Positions 53,387 to 62,411 of a stretch of DNA of 64,000 nt are shown one piece after another. The stretch spans positions 62,001 to 126,000 of the forward strand of contig NZ_JAERTY010000007.1 in the NCBI RefSeq assembly GCF_016746095.1, read 5' to 3'. Numbering within the stretch: position 1 is the first letter of the stretch; each line of letters opens with the position of its first letter. The position numbers were made by a program, and so were the translations under genes. Below the pieces are notes generated by a model. The model did no database searches and was not told where the DNA came from. It saw only the letters and a list, made by a program, of their open reading frames with translations. This DNA is from Sphingobacterium faecale (lineage in GTDB: Bacteria > Bacteroidota > Bacteroidia > Sphingobacteriales > Sphingobacteriaceae).

Positions 53387-54139
53387 ATGTTAAGCATTAA
53401 AAATTTACATGCGTCTATAGAAGACAAACAAATATTAAAAGGATTAAACTTAGAAGTTAAACCAGGAGAAGTACATGCTATTATGGGGCCTAACGGCGCG
53501 GGTAAAAGTACTTTGGGAAATGTGCTTGCAGGTAGAGATTCTTATGAAGTAACAGAGGGAGTAGCTATGTTAGATGGGATCGATCTATTAGATCTGTCTC
53601 CAGAAGATAGAGCTCGAGAAGGGTTGTTTTTAGCTTTTCAGTATCCGGTGGAGATCCCTGGTGTATCTAATATCAACTTCCTGAAAACAGCGGTTAATGA
53701 TATTCGTGAGTATAAAGGATTGCCTCCGATGGAAGCCAAAGAATTCTTGAAAACGGTAAAGGAAAAGCAACAATTAGTTGAATTCTCAGCTAATTTAGCG
53801 AACCGTTCTTTGAATGAGGGATTTTCTGGCGGTGAGAAGAAACGTAATGAGATTTTTCAACTAGCCATGTTAAATCCGAAATTGTCAATTTTAGATGAGA
53901 CAGATTCAGGTTTGGATATTGATGCGTTGCGTATTGTCGCGAATGGAGTGAATCAGCTTCGCTCAAAAGACAATGCATTTGTCGTAATTACACACTACCA
54001 GCGCTTATTGGATTATATCGTGCCGGATTTTGTACATGTACTCTATGATGGACGTATCGTGAAAACAGGAACAAAGGAGCTGGCATTAGAGCTCGAGGAG
54101 AAAGGTTACGATTGGCTTAAAGAGTTAGAAGCTCAATAA
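53387..54139 (+). CDS. sufC: Fe-S cluster assembly ATPase SufC
   Basis: A 250-residue ABC-type ATPase without membrane part: Walker A in GPNGAGKST (residues 34-42), the SufC marks LAFQYPVEIPGV and GFSGGEKKRNE, Walker B SILDETDSG and the H-motif ITHYQRL. It powers SufB and SufD rearrangement during cluster assembly. Located between sufB and sufD on the same strand. Confidence 0.97.
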   Translation: MLSIKNLHASIEDKQILKGLNLEVKPGEVHAIMGPNGAGKSTLGNVLAGRDSYEVTEGVAMLDGIDLLDLSPEDRAREGLFLAFQYPVEIPGVSNINFLKTAVNDIREYKGLPPMEAKEFLKTVKEKQQLVEFSANLANRSLNEGFSGGEKKRNEIFQLAMLNPKLSILDETDSGLDIDALRIVANGVNQLRSKDNAFVVITHYQRLLDYIVPDFVHVLYDGRIVKTGTKELALELEEKGYDWLKELEAQ

Positions 54140-54246
54140 GGCTAGTCGGAAGATATAGAGAGGGCTTTGAATATTGTTCGGGGCCATTTACAAAAAATAG
54201 ATTCGCTTTGAAGGATTTGGTGTCGGGCGGGTTGAAAAATAATAAC

Positions 54247-55554
54247 ATGAGTACTATAGTAGCAAATTCTTTATTCGAACAGTTGGCTTCTACTTTTCAA
54301 GAGTTGGAATCGACTAATGAACCTTCATCGTTAAAAGAGATACGAAAGGGTGCCTTTGCTCAATTCGAGCAGCAGGGATTCCCTACGGTGAAAAATGAGG
54401 ATTGGAAATATACAAACATCCATAGTCTAGTTAATAAAACTTATTTATTGAACGAAGATGTGGATGTGTCGGATTTGGATTTTAGCCAGGCGGATATTCC
54501 TGGATTAGATGCGCATCGTATTGTATTGATTAATGGGCAATATGTACTTGCTTTTTCTTCGTTGGAAGATGAGGTCGGTGTTACGGTAAAACCAATTGAG
54601 GAAGCGGTGTCAGAACAAGCTTTTCAAAAGCACTTTGCTCAACATGCAGATAAAACAGGAAGTGCTGTAGTAGCATTGAATACAGCCTTACATACTTCCG
54701 GACTCTATCTAGCTGTAGGTAAGAATAAGATTGTTTCCAAACCTATTCAGATAGTTCACGTAGCTACAGGTAGTAGCGATTTTTTTGCACAGACTAGAAA
54801 TTTGTATGTCATCGAAGCAAATGCCGAAGTAGAGATTATTGAGTCTTTTATTACCTTGGAAAATTCTGCAAAGAACTTACAGAATAAGGTAACGGAGATT
54901 GTGTTAGATGAAAATGCAAAAGTTCAACACTATTACTTGCAGCTAGCATCTGAGGTTGGACATTATATCAACCATACTGAAGTTTATCAGGCAAAGTATA
55001 GTCTTTACAATAACTATAACTGTAACTTCCCTGGGGTATCTTTTGTGCGCAATGATATTAATGTGCGTCTAGATGCAGAGAATGTAGAGTCCCATTTGTA
55101 TGGTATTAATCTATTAGCTGACAAGCAGCTTGTGGATAACCATACAATTGTAGATCATATGAAGCCTCATTGTGAGTCTTACGAGTGGTATAAGAATATT
55201 CCACAGGACGAGTCTACAGCCGTTTTTAATGGTAAGATATTTGTTCGCGAGGATGCGCAGAAAACAAATGCTTTCCAACAGAATAACAATATGTTGATTG
55301 GTGATAAGTCGACCGTAAACACAAAGCCACAATTGGAAATATTTGCGGACGATGTCAAATGTTCACATGGTTGTACTATGGGACAGTTTGATGAGGAGGC
55401 ACTTTTTTATCTGCGAGCGAGAGGAATTGGAGAAGAATCGGCACGAACATTACTAGTCCATGCATTTGCATTTGACGTGACTTCCAGATTCTCTAATGAG
55501 GTCGTAAGAGAATATGTTGAAAATTTGGTCTCTAAAGGGCTTGAGAGAAAGTAA
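54247..55554 (+). CDS. sufD: Fe-S cluster assembly protein SufD
   Basis: A 435-residue partner of SufB, started at the ATG at 54247 (the frame from 54208 adds 13 residues of poor match). It has EDWKYTNIHSLV near the N-terminus, a beta-helix core (VEIIESFITLENSAKNLQN, ILHYYLQLASEVGHYI-type segments) and the conserved end CSHGCTMGQFDEEALFYLRARGI. It completes the SufBC2D complex. No sufS or sufE follows; the next 690 bases hold no gene. Confidence 0.95.
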   Translation: MSTIVANSLFEQLASTFQELESTNEPSSLKEIRKGAFAQFEQQGFPTVKNEDWKYTNIHSLVNKTYLLNEDVDVSDLDFSQADIPGLDAHRIVLINGQYVLAFSSLEDEVGVTVKPIEEAVSEQAFQKHFAQHADKTGSAVVALNTALHTSGLYLAVGKNKIVSKPIQIVHVATGSSDFFAQTRNLYVIEANAEVEIIESFITLENSAKNLQNKVTEIVLDENAKVQHYYLQLASEVGHYINHTEVYQAKYSLYNNYNCNFPGVSFVRNDINVRLDAENVESHLYGINLLADKQLVDNHTIVDHMKPHCESYEWYKNIPQDESTAVFNGKIFVREDAQKTNAFQQNNNMLIGDKSTVNTKPQLEIFADDVKCSHGCTMGQFDEEALFYLRARGIGEESARTLLVHAFAFDVTSRFSNEVVREYVENLVSKGLERK

Positions 55555-55577
55555 TTAATAGTAGTGTAGTTTATATG

Positions 55578-55612
55578 AAAGCGTCTAGGATTTTTCTTAG
55601 ACGCTTTTTTGT
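55578..55612 (+). terminator. Rho-independent terminator after sufD
   Basis: AAAGCGTCTA pairs with TAGACGCTTT around a 10-base loop, followed by a T run. Confidence 0.9.
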
Positions 55613-56132
55613 ATGTTATTCTTTGGAGATATTTTGTGTTATTGGAAGATTGAATGGTACACGAACACTTGATACAGGATTGATTTTTTAGACTAAGAGT
55701 AAGCTCTTCGAGAATTTTGGCGAACTCCTGCTCTGGAGAAGTTGGTTAGTAGGAACGGAAGGTGAGATCGGGGATTGATAGAGCCACCTATCTATCATTT
55801 GGGATGAGTCACTTGATATAAAGAGGATGCTCGTTAGCTAAAAGAGTTTACTATTTTATAAGCGGAGCTCGCGTATGGTTTATAACAATAAGTTGTCAGA
55901 GGTATAGAACAATCCCTTTTTGTCTCTGTACGAGCAGTATATTGTCGCGAATTAGCTGTTTGTGTATTGAAGCTTTCTTTGATGTATACATACCCAGCTC
56001 TAGTTCGGAAGGAGTAAGCTTTATTTTTTAAAGAGTTTGCTGTCGGAGAGATTGATAGAGGTCATTACCTATAAAAGGGATGTTGTTATGTTAAAGGGTA
56101 CTTTTCGGTACAGCGGTGCTAATATTTGATAT
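55613..56132. other. Gap without recognisable gene
   Basis: I read all six frames over this stretch and saw only short, stop-broken frames with no familiar motif. A single TTTAGACTAAGA at 55687 resembles the iron-operator copies, but the second arm is lacking. The region may be a decayed gene or a long leader for the next gene. Confidence 0.6.
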
Positions 56133-56198
56133 AAAGGTTTGTTTTTCGGCAAAATTATTTTGAGCCCCCCCCCAATATTGGCCTAAAAACAAACCTTT
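56133..56198. promoter_or_regulatory. Long hairpin with a C9 tract upstream of the fibronectin-like gene
   Basis: AAAGGTTTGTTTTT (56133-56146) and AAAAACAAACCTTT (56185-56198) form a perfect 14-bp stem with a 38-base loop that includes nine consecutive C. A short T run follows. It ends 46 bases before the ATG at 56245 and could be a terminator or an attenuator in the leader. Confidence 0.5.
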
Positions 56199-56244
56199 TT
56201 CGTGTTTTTCAGATGCATCTTTGATATGTTAAACATTTTTCATC

Positions 56245-56853
56245 ATGATTACACCAAATTACTATTGTAAGACTGCAGCAGAGTTGTTGAATTACGCAGA
56301 ACACATTTTTCAAAAGATGACAGAGAGTAAAAATCTGTTTACGAATCCTGTACCTAGTTTAATTATATTCGAGGGCGTTTTAATTGGATATCGCGATGCT
56401 TACGCGGAGGCAGTTCACCGGGATATGCGTGCGGTTGTTATTAAAGGTCAGAAAGGAAAAGAGTTACAGGAAGTGATTTATCGGCTATCCCATTATGTAG
56501 ATGCTGTAGCGCAAGGAGACCCAGCTATTATATTGGCAGCAGGTTATCGCCCATCGCAACCGACCACTCAGTCTGTAGGTCGGACACCTCAGGCACAGGG
56601 CTTGCGGGTAAAAAATGTAGGGATTGGTACGTGTGCGGTTCAAGTGAAAGTTGACCCTTGGAAACCAGCGAGGCTCTATCAGTACATGTATCGTAAGAAA
56701 GGAACCGTAAATTGGAATAGTACCTTATGGGGCAGCTCTAGAATCGAGCTTGAAGGATTGGAAATGTTAAAAATGTATGAGTTTAAGGTTTCCTACCTTG
56801 GGAGGGATGGCGTAGCCAATTTCAGTGATATTATTACTGCACTAGTGGTGTAG
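56245..56853 (+). CDS. Fibronectin type III-like protein of unknown function
   Basis: A 202-residue protein without signal peptide. An N-terminal helical part (YYCKTAAELLNYAEHIFQKM, YRDAYAEAVHRDMRAVVIK, ELQEVIYRLSHYVDAVAQGD) precedes a fibronectin-III-like domain (LRVKNVGIGTCAVQVKVDPW, TVNWNSTLWGSSRIELEGL, YEFKVSYLGRDGVANFSD). Bacteroidota carry many such helical plus FnIII proteins, often near phage or secretion genes, with no known role. It stands alone, preceded by a long hairpin and followed by tRNA-Gly. Confidence 0.7.
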   Translation: MITPNYYCKTAAELLNYAEHIFQKMTESKNLFTNPVPSLIIFEGVLIGYRDAYAEAVHRDMRAVVIKGQKGKELQEVIYRLSHYVDAVAQGDPAIILAAGYRPSQPTTQSVGRTPQAQGLRVKNVGIGTCAVQVKVDPWKPARLYQYMYRKKGTVNWNSTLWGSSRIELEGLEMLKMYEFKVSYLGRDGVANFSDIITALVV

Positions 56854-56942
56854 CCTGTTAGGTATACAATTTGCCAAAGAAATAGAACAGGAAAAGATTA
56901 TACTACCAACGAAAAAATAATTTATAAAAATAGCTCATAATA

Positions 56943-56972
56943 AAAAAGCTCCGAAATTTCGGAGCTTTTTTA
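56943..56972. terminator. Terminator next to tRNA-Gly
   Basis: AAAAAGCTCCGAAATTTCGGAGCTTTTT is a near-perfect palindrome with T runs at both ends. It can end both the tRNA transcript (minus strand) and read-through from the plus strand. Confidence 0.88.
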
Positions 56973-56977
56973 TTATG

Positions 56978-57050
56978 AGCGAAAGACGAGATTCGAACTC
57001 GCGACCCCAACCTTGGCAAGGTTGTGCTCTACCAACTGAGCTACTTTCGC
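56978..57050 (-). tRNA. tRNA-Gly (anticodon GCC)
   Basis: A 73-nucleotide cloverleaf on the minus strand: acceptor GCGAAAG/CTTTCGC, D-arm with GTAGAGC, anticodon stem CAACC/GGTTG around TTGCCAA (anticodon GCC), T-arm with the GTTCGAATC loop, discriminator T, no encoded CCA. It reads GGC and GGU glycine codons. The terminator lies directly downstream. Confidence 0.97.
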
Positions 57051-57111
57051 TTGTTTAGTGATACAAAAATAAGGTATTTTACGATGCTTGTCAAGAGGAA
57101 TAGTAAAATAC

Positions 57112-58659
57112 TTAAAGAGATTTGTATAGGGCATCTACACAGTTTATTCCGTCGATGGCCGCGGAGACAATTCCTCCTGCGTAGCCGGCGCCTTCAGCAC
57201 AAGGGTAGAGTCCTTTTATCTGGGGATGCTGTAGCGTTTCTTTATCCCGAGGTATCCTTATCGGAGACGAAGTCCTTGATTCTACTCCGACCAAGATTGC
57301 TTCGTTGGTATAATAGCCTCTCATCTTTTTGCCGAATATAGGCAGCGCACCACGAAGAGCCTCGTGGACAAAGCTAGGGAGGACCTCGTTAAGATCTGCT
57401 GATTTGGTGCCAGGTTTGTAGGAGTTGACAGGCAGGTCTTGGGATAATCTGTTTTCGACAAAGTCAACCATACGCTGCGCAGGAGCTACAAGCTGGCCTC
57501 CTCCTAATTGGTGGGCTTTCTGTTCGACTTTTCGTTGGAAGTCAAGAAGAGCGAATGGGTTATTGAGGGCATTGGGAATATCTTCTAGGTTGATCTGGAT
57601 GACTGTTCCTGAATTGGCCGTAATGTTATTTCTTTTAGAGGGCGACCAACCGTTAACCACGATTTCATCGGGTTCGGTTGAACAGGGAGCTATAATTCCT
57701 CCAGGACACATACAAAAAGAGAAAACACCTCTGTCATTCACCTGTTCGACAAGACTATAATAGGCAGGAGGAAGATTCTCGTGGCGCGTACTGCAGTGAT
57801 ATTGAGCTTGGTCAATAATGGATTGAGGGTGTTCTATCCGTACTCCTAGAGCAAAAGGTTTGGCTTCAAGTTGCCAATTCTTTTCCCGAAACAATTCATA
57901 GATATCCCTTGCTGAATGCCCCGTTGCCAATAGGATATGATTGGCTTCAAATCGTTTGCCATCTGCTGTTGTTACCGCAGTGACCTCATCAAATTGAACT
58001 ATGATGTCGTCGACCCTGCTGTCAAAATGGATTTCTCCTCCCATTTCTAAAATGCGGTTACGCATATCTTCAATAATATGGGGAAGCTTGTTGGTTCCGA
58101 TATGAGGGCGGGCATCTACTAAGATATCCGCATCTGCACCATGTTCTACGAATATGGAAAGTACCTTTTCTACGTTTCCTCTTTTGTCCGATCGGGTATA
58201 CAATTTACCATCCGAGTACGTGCCGGCACCTCCTTCTCCAAAGCAGTAGTTGGATTCTGGGTTTACTACTCCGTCCCGATTGATTCGGGCTAAATCCCTA
58301 CGACGGTCTCTTACGGTTTTACCTCTTTCCAAGACAATTGGCTTTAGGCCAATTTCCAAACAACGATAGGCAGCGAACAAGCCAGCAGGCCCAGCACCGA
58401 TAATAATTACAGGCTTGGCATCCTTTACCTGTTGGAGATTTGATGTGAATTGGTGCAGAATGGGAGATTCGTCTATGAAAAACACAACCCGTATTCTGTA
58501 TACAACGGCTCTAGACCGAGCATCAATAGAGCGTTTACGAATATGGATGCCCTTGATACGATTGGGACTGATTTTTAATTTAATGGATCCTTGCTGGATA
58601 ATATAATTTTCGTCCTTGATAAAGTCGGGGCTTATTGCCAATTCAATCTCTTTCTGCAT
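57112..58659 (-). CDS. FAD-dependent oxidoreductase (COG2509-type)
   Basis: A 515-residue flavoprotein. After about 80 residues of an N-terminal domain (ISPDFIKDENYIIQQGSIKL) comes the dinucleotide-binding fold (PVIIIGAGPAGLFAAYRCLEIG), then GKTVRDRRRDLA, SNYCFGEGGAGTYSDGKLYT, HILLATGHSARDIYELF and the C-terminal segment KGLYPCAEGAGYAGGIVSAA. This is the pattern of large uncharacterised FAD dehydrogenases (COG2509). It is probably cytoplasmic. Substrate unknown. Its gene lies between tRNA-Gly and the divergent lemA. Confidence 0.9.
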   Translation of the reverse strand: MQKEIELAISPDFIKDENYIIQQGSIKLKISPNRIKGIHIRKRSIDARSRAVVYRIRVVFFIDESPILHQFTSNLQQVKDAKPVIIIGAGPAGLFAAYRCLEIGLKPIVLERGKTVRDRRRDLARINRDGVVNPESNYCFGEGGAGTYSDGKLYTRSDKRGNVEKVLSIFVEHGADADILVDARPHIGTNKLPHIIEDMRNRILEMGGEIHFDSRVDDIIVQFDEVTAVTTADGKRFEANHILLATGHSARDIYELFREKNWQLEAKPFALGVRIEHPQSIIDQAQYHCSTRHENLPPAYYSLVEQVNDRGVFSFCMCPGGIIAPCSTEPDEIVVNGWSPSKRNNITANSGTVIQINLEDIPNALNNPFALLDFQRKVEQKAHQLGGGQLVAPAQRMVDFVENRLSQDLPVNSYKPGTKSADLNEVLPSFVHEALRGALPIFGKKMRGYYTNEAILVGVESRTSSPIRIPRDKETLQHPQIKGLYPCAEGAGYAGGIVSAAIDGINCVDALYKSL

Positions 58660-58803
58660 ACTGTGTTAAGTTGGGTTTTTATCCCACAATCGAGTACAAA
58701 AGTAACAATTTAGCAGACATATATCGATATCAAAAAGTTGGCATTAGCTTTGTTTTTGAAAACTAATTTGTACTTTTAAGGAACTAGATTTAAAATAATT
58801 CAT

Positions 58804-59379
58804 ATGAATAGATTATTAATTGCAATTATCGGGTTGTTTACTGCGCTTTCTTTTAGTTCATGCGGTTATAATACCATGGTTTCTAAAGATGAAAATGTTA
58901 AAGCGAAATGGGCACAGGTTGAGAATGCTTACCAAAGACGGGCTGATTTGATTCCAAATCTGGTTTCGACAGTCAAAGGTGCTGCACAACATGAACAGGG
59001 TACTTTGACTGCTGTGGTTGAAGCAAGGGCCAAGGCAACCTCTGTCAGCGTGAACCCTGAAAATCTGACAGAAGAATCTATTGCAGAGTTTCAAAAAACA
59101 CAAGACGCATTGTCGCAATCTATCGGACGCTTATTGGTCAGTGTGGAGGCTTATCCTGATTTGAAAGCCAATCAGAGTTTCCAAGAATTGCAAGCCCAAT
59201 TAGAAGGAACGGAAAACCGTATTTCTGTCGAGCGGAGGGCATATAATGAAGCTGTTCAGGATTATAATACGACGGTGAGAAGTTTTCCGAATAATATTGT
59301 AGCTGGAATGTTTGGTTTTAAATCAAAAGGAACATTTCAAGCTACAGAAGGTTCTGATAAAGCACCTACAGTATCTTTC
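58804..59379 (+). CDS. lemA: LemA-family lipoprotein
   Basis: A 192-residue protein with a lipoprotein signal (FSSC, Cys20) and an all-helical LemA domain: NVKAKWAQVENAYQRRADLIP, LVSTVKGAAQHEQGTL, AYPDLKANQSFQELQAQLEG, TENRISVERRAYNEAV. LemA proteins are coiled-coil membrane-linked proteins of unknown detailed function, often next to TPM-domain genes as here. Two TPM genes follow (59477 and 60036), so the three form a likely envelope unit. Confidence 0.93.
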
Positions 59380-59476
59380 TAATGTTTTATAAAAAACAAT
59401 TATTGTTAAGATAGGGGAGGATGGGTATTGGTGTCCAGTACTCATCTTTTTTTTATAGATTTTAAACTGGCATCGC

Positions 59477-59911
59477 ATGTCTATTTTAAATACAGAGGAA
59501 CAAGAGCGGATAGCGCATGCTGTCAGTCTAGCTGAAAATAAAACTTCGGGGGAGATACGTATTGTGGTCGAGAATGTGGTAGGTGATGTTACTGTGCTTG
59601 AGAAGGCCTCACAGTATTTTCAAGAATTGGATATGCATAAAACAGCACTACGCAATGGCGTACTGATCTATGTAGCTGTTGTTGATCACCAATTTGCTAT
59701 TATTGGTGATATTGGGATTAACACACGTGTGGACAAGGATTTCTGGGAAGCCACAAAAGAAAAGATGCTGATTCATTTTAGAACAGGAAATTTCTTTGCG
59801 GGCTTAGTTGAAGGGATACATCAGGCTGGCGAGCAACTTCATCTTTTCTTTCCCAGACAGAAGGATGATATCAATGAACTGCCGAACGAAGTGTATTTTG
59901 GAAGGAATTAA
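59477..59911 (+). CDS. TPM-domain protein without membrane anchor
   Basis: A 144-residue protein holding one TPM domain (ISLAENKTSGEIRIVVENVV-type N-terminal strand, NGVLIYVAVVDHQFAIIGDIG, GLVEGIHQAGEQLHLFF) and no signal peptide or membrane helix in the sequence. TPM domains occur with LemA in Bacteroidota and may have phosphatase or membrane-repair roles. It lies 95 bases after lemA and 124 before a second TPM protein that does carry a signal and an anchor. Confidence 0.88.
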   Translation: MSILNTEEQERIAHAVSLAENKTSGEIRIVVENVVGDVTVLEKASQYFQELDMHKTALRNGVLIYVAVVDHQFAIIGDIGINTRVDKDFWEATKEKMLIHFRTGNFFAGLVEGIHQAGEQLHLFFPRQKDDINELPNEVYFGRN

Positions 59912-60035
59912 CCCTCCGTATTCTATTGGGTGTTCCTATCTTAAATAGTCTCGAAAATAGCGTGGTGACTGCTGTGGTGCTAGGCTCAAAGTATCTCTTT
60001 CTAGAGAAGGTTATATATTCAAATAAGCGATTTCA

Positions 60036-60866
60036 ATGAAAAATACCAGAAAAATCTTCTATTCGTTGATTTTAAATATGGTGGTTTTGTTTCTACTATC
60101 TTTTGTTTATGCATCAGTAGCTATAGGCCAGGAGTTTCCGTCGGTATCAAAAACATTGGTCACCGATTATACCAATACGCTGACTTCTTCCGAAATACAG
60201 GCTTTGGAACGTAAGCTCGTAGCATTTGATGACAGTACCTCTACGCAGATAGCGGTTGTATTGGTTAATTCTACCGGTGGATACGATATTGCTGACTATG
60301 CTGTTCGTTTGGCACAAAAGTGGGGGGTAGGGAGCAAAAAATATAACAATGGCGTTATGTTGCTTGCAGCTATAGGTGATCGTGCTGTTACCATTCAGAC
60401 AGGTTACGGTATAGAAGGGGCGATACCAGATGCCATTGCTTATCGAATCATTGAAAATGATATTAAGCCAGCATTTCGTTCGGGTGATTACTACCAAGGG
60501 TTGAATGAAGCAACTAGTTCTATTATTTCTTATACGAAAGGAGAATATAAAGCTGAGCCTAAGGCTTCGTCCGAATCGGGGGGGAGTCGTATTGGGGGGC
60601 TGTTTATAATTATCGTTATTTTTATTATTATCTCCTTGATTTCTAAGGGAGGAGGGGGGCGTAATAAAGGACGACGGGTTATTGATGGTAAAGGATCTTC
60701 TGATCTTTTCTGGTGGATGTTGTTAAATGGATTAGGTGGCGGTTCCCGAGGTGGTTCAGACCGAGACGGAGGCTTTGGTGGCGGCTTCGGCGGCGGTAGT
60801 GGCGGTGGTTTTGGAGGTTTTGGTGGCGGAGGTTTTGGTGGCGGTGGCGCTAGTGGCCGTTGGTAA
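60036..60866 (+). CDS. TPM-domain membrane protein with Gly-rich tail (YgcG-like)
   Basis: A 276-residue protein with a signal peptide (cleavage near AIGQ), a TPM domain (about 40-165: LTSSEIQALERKLVAFDDST, QIAVVLVNSTGGYDI, NGVMLLAAIGDRAVTIQTGY), a membrane helix (IGGLFIIIVIFIIISLIS), and a C-terminus of Gly, Phe and Ser repeats (GGGFGG) typical of YgcG. The tail is probably disordered and on the cytoplasmic face or flexible. It is the third gene of the lemA unit and precedes a DUF4369/TlpA gene by 37 bases. Confidence 0.9.
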   Translation: MKNTRKIFYSLILNMVVLFLLSFVYASVAIGQEFPSVSKTLVTDYTNTLTSSEIQALERKLVAFDDSTSTQIAVVLVNSTGGYDIADYAVRLAQKWGVGSKKYNNGVMLLAAIGDRAVTIQTGYGIEGAIPDAIAYRIIENDIKPAFRSGDYYQGLNEATSSIISYTKGEYKAEPKASSESGGSRIGGLFIIIVIFIIISLISKGGGGRNKGRRVIDGKGSSDLFWWMLLNGLGGGSRGGSDRDGGFGGGFGGGSGGGFGGFGGGGFGGGGASGRW

Positions 60867-60903
60867 TAGAATATGGAGTAAGTAAAGTTAATTAAATATA
60901 GAT

Positions 60904-62031
60904 ATGATGAAGAAAATGTTAATGTGTAGTATTGCTATGCTACCCGCAATGATTTTTGCGCAGGAACAATATACGATCAAAGGTAAAATAGGAAGTTTTA
61001 ATGCGCCAGCTAAGGTGTATATGCAATATAGAGACAATGGACAAGAGAAGCTTGACTCGGCTTCCTTCTCAAATGGAGAATTTAAGTTTAACGGCGTTGT
61101 GAATGAACCGTTGCAGGCCTATCTAATCTTGTCTCCAGAAGGCAAGGCACTACGGCAATTGCAGGCACCGGATTTTGGCTCGTTGTACCTTTCTAAAGGA
61201 GTGATATCTGTTGTTGGTAATTCGTTGAAGGAGGCTAAAGTCTCGGGGAATGCAATCAATGATGAATTTGCAAAATATCAAATAGCGGGTAAGGACTTAG
61301 CTACAGCAATGGATGCGCTGAATAGTGAGTTTTATGCTGCGACCGACGAGCAAAAAGGAGAAGAGACGTTTATTGCTTCTTTGCAAGAGCGAGCACAAGA
61401 TATTTATAAGAAGCAAGAACTCGTAGATAACGAATATATCAAAGCAAACCCTAATAGTTATGTAACACTTACACTTTTGGATGAGAAAATAAGTCCTGAA
61501 AATGTACTTGAGTTAGAGACAAATTTCAATGCTTTGTCTCCAGCACTGAAGGCAACAACAAAGGGCAAGGCCGTGAGTGCTAAAATCGAGTCCATGCGTA
61601 AATTGGCGGTAGGTATGCCTGCACCTGATTTTATATTACCTGATACGGCAGGGAATGATATTGCACTTTCTTCTTTGAAAGGGAAATATGTACTTGTTGA
61701 TTTTTGGGCTTCATGGTGTGGGCCTTGTCGCCATGAAAATCCATTTGTGGTAGCTGCTTATAATAAGTTTAAAGATAAAGGTTTTACCGTGTTTGGAGTG
61801 TCCTTGGATAATCCGGGAAAGAAAGATGCTTGGACAGCTGCCATCGAAGAAGATAAGCTGGGACAATGGCAGCATGTGTCGGACTTGAAGGGATGGAAAT
61901 CAGCTGTTGTGGAGCTGTACGCTATTAACGGTATTCCTCAAAACTACCTGTTGGACAGGGACGGGAAGATTGTAGCATCCAATTTACGTGGGGAGGCTTT
62001 AGAAGCGAAACTGGCAGAGCTGCTTAAATAA
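60904..62031 (+). CDS. DUF4369/TlpA thioredoxin protein
   Basis: A 375-residue secreted protein: signal peptide to FAQ, an N-terminal DUF4369 beta domain (about 22-120, YTIKGKIGSFNAPAKVYMQY), a helical linker, and a C-terminal AhpC/TSA-type thioredoxin domain with WASWCGPC (Cys272, Cys275) and cis-Pro in INGIPQNY. It acts on periplasmic disulfides. It is followed by a terminator and then a cluster of double-glycine-leader peptides, repeating the pairing seen at 8242-10161. Confidence 0.92.
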   Translation: MMKKMLMCSIAMLPAMIFAQEQYTIKGKIGSFNAPAKVYMQYRDNGQEKLDSASFSNGEFKFNGVVNEPLQAYLILSPEGKALRQLQAPDFGSLYLSKGVISVVGNSLKEAKVSGNAINDEFAKYQIAGKDLATAMDALNSEFYAATDEQKGEETFIASLQERAQDIYKKQELVDNEYIKANPNSYVTLTLLDEKISPENVLELETNFNALSPALKATTKGKAVSAKIESMRKLAVGMPAPDFILPDTAGNDIALSSLKGKYVLVDFWASWCGPCRHENPFVVAAYNKFKDKGFTVFGVSLDNPGKKDAWTAAIEEDKLGQWQHVSDLKGWKSAVVELYAINGIPQNYLLDRDGKIVASNLRGEALEAKLAELLK

Positions 62032-62049
62032 TATTCCTTAAATTGAAGA

Positions 62050-62088
62050 AAGGGCTGTCTCCATTATTAGGAGACAGCCTTTTTTTTG
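62050..62088 (+). terminator. Rho-independent terminator after the DUF4369/TlpA gene
   Basis: AAGGGCTGTCTCC pairs with GGAGACAGCCTT around a short loop, followed by eight T. Confidence 0.92.
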
Positions 62089-62161
62089 CATTGTGAGGAG
62101 ATAATTTTGATGAAGAATAGTGATCAACGGAATAAATGATAATTATAAAAAAATAAATAGG

Positions 62162-62281
62162 ATGGAAAGCTTAACAGAAAAGGAACTATTAGAAATACAG
62201 GGAGGCTATAGTCTGGGAGTAAGTTATATCTCGTGTGAGGTGATGATCTTGATGTCCAAGAGTTGGATTCGCAAGAAATGA
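62162..62281 (+). CDS. Double-glycine-leader peptide, truncated
   Basis: A 39-residue product with the leader ESLTEKELLEIQGG (Gly14-Gly15), the consensus type for C39-peptidase exporters, and a core of 24 residues (YSLGVSYISC then a short tail). The tail's reading frame runs into sequence that in another frame encodes the next peptide's leader, so the gene seems to have lost its own 3' end by a deletion. No other signal is present. The core is too short and lacks the GxxxG motif for a class II bacteriocin, so it is likely a remnant or a signalling peptide. Confidence 0.5.
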   Translation: MESLTEKELLEIQGGYSLGVSYISCEVMILMSKSWIRKK

Positions 62282-62394
62282 AAATGGTTGATGGTGGTAT
62301 TTGGCCAACAGTATTAGGTGGATTGTTGCTTTATGGCATAGTAAGTGCTATAGAGAATCCAAAAGAATTTCGTGACGGTTTTTTAGGGAGATAA
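62242..62394 (+). pseudogene. Double-glycine-leader peptide, start lost by a likely one-base deletion
   Basis: In this frame the sequence reads DDLDVQELDSQEMKMVDGG, a typical leader, then a core IWPTVLGGLLLYGIVSAIEN and PKEFRDGFLGR ending at TAA (62392-62394). A TGA stands 6 bases before and no usable ATG precedes the leader. Adding one base after ATGA at 62243 would give MNLDVQELD, so a single deletion explains the loss. Its first part overlaps the truncated peptide upstream. A sequencing error would leave both genes intact. Confidence 0.5.
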
Positions 62395-62411
62395 TTTAAA
62401 TGAGACTTGAA

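Noticed and set aside
55687..55703. TTTAGACTAAGAGTAAG resembling the iron-operator copies
   Set aside because: The left half matches the copy at 33556, but the right arm is poor and no TonB receptor or -7 element lies nearby.
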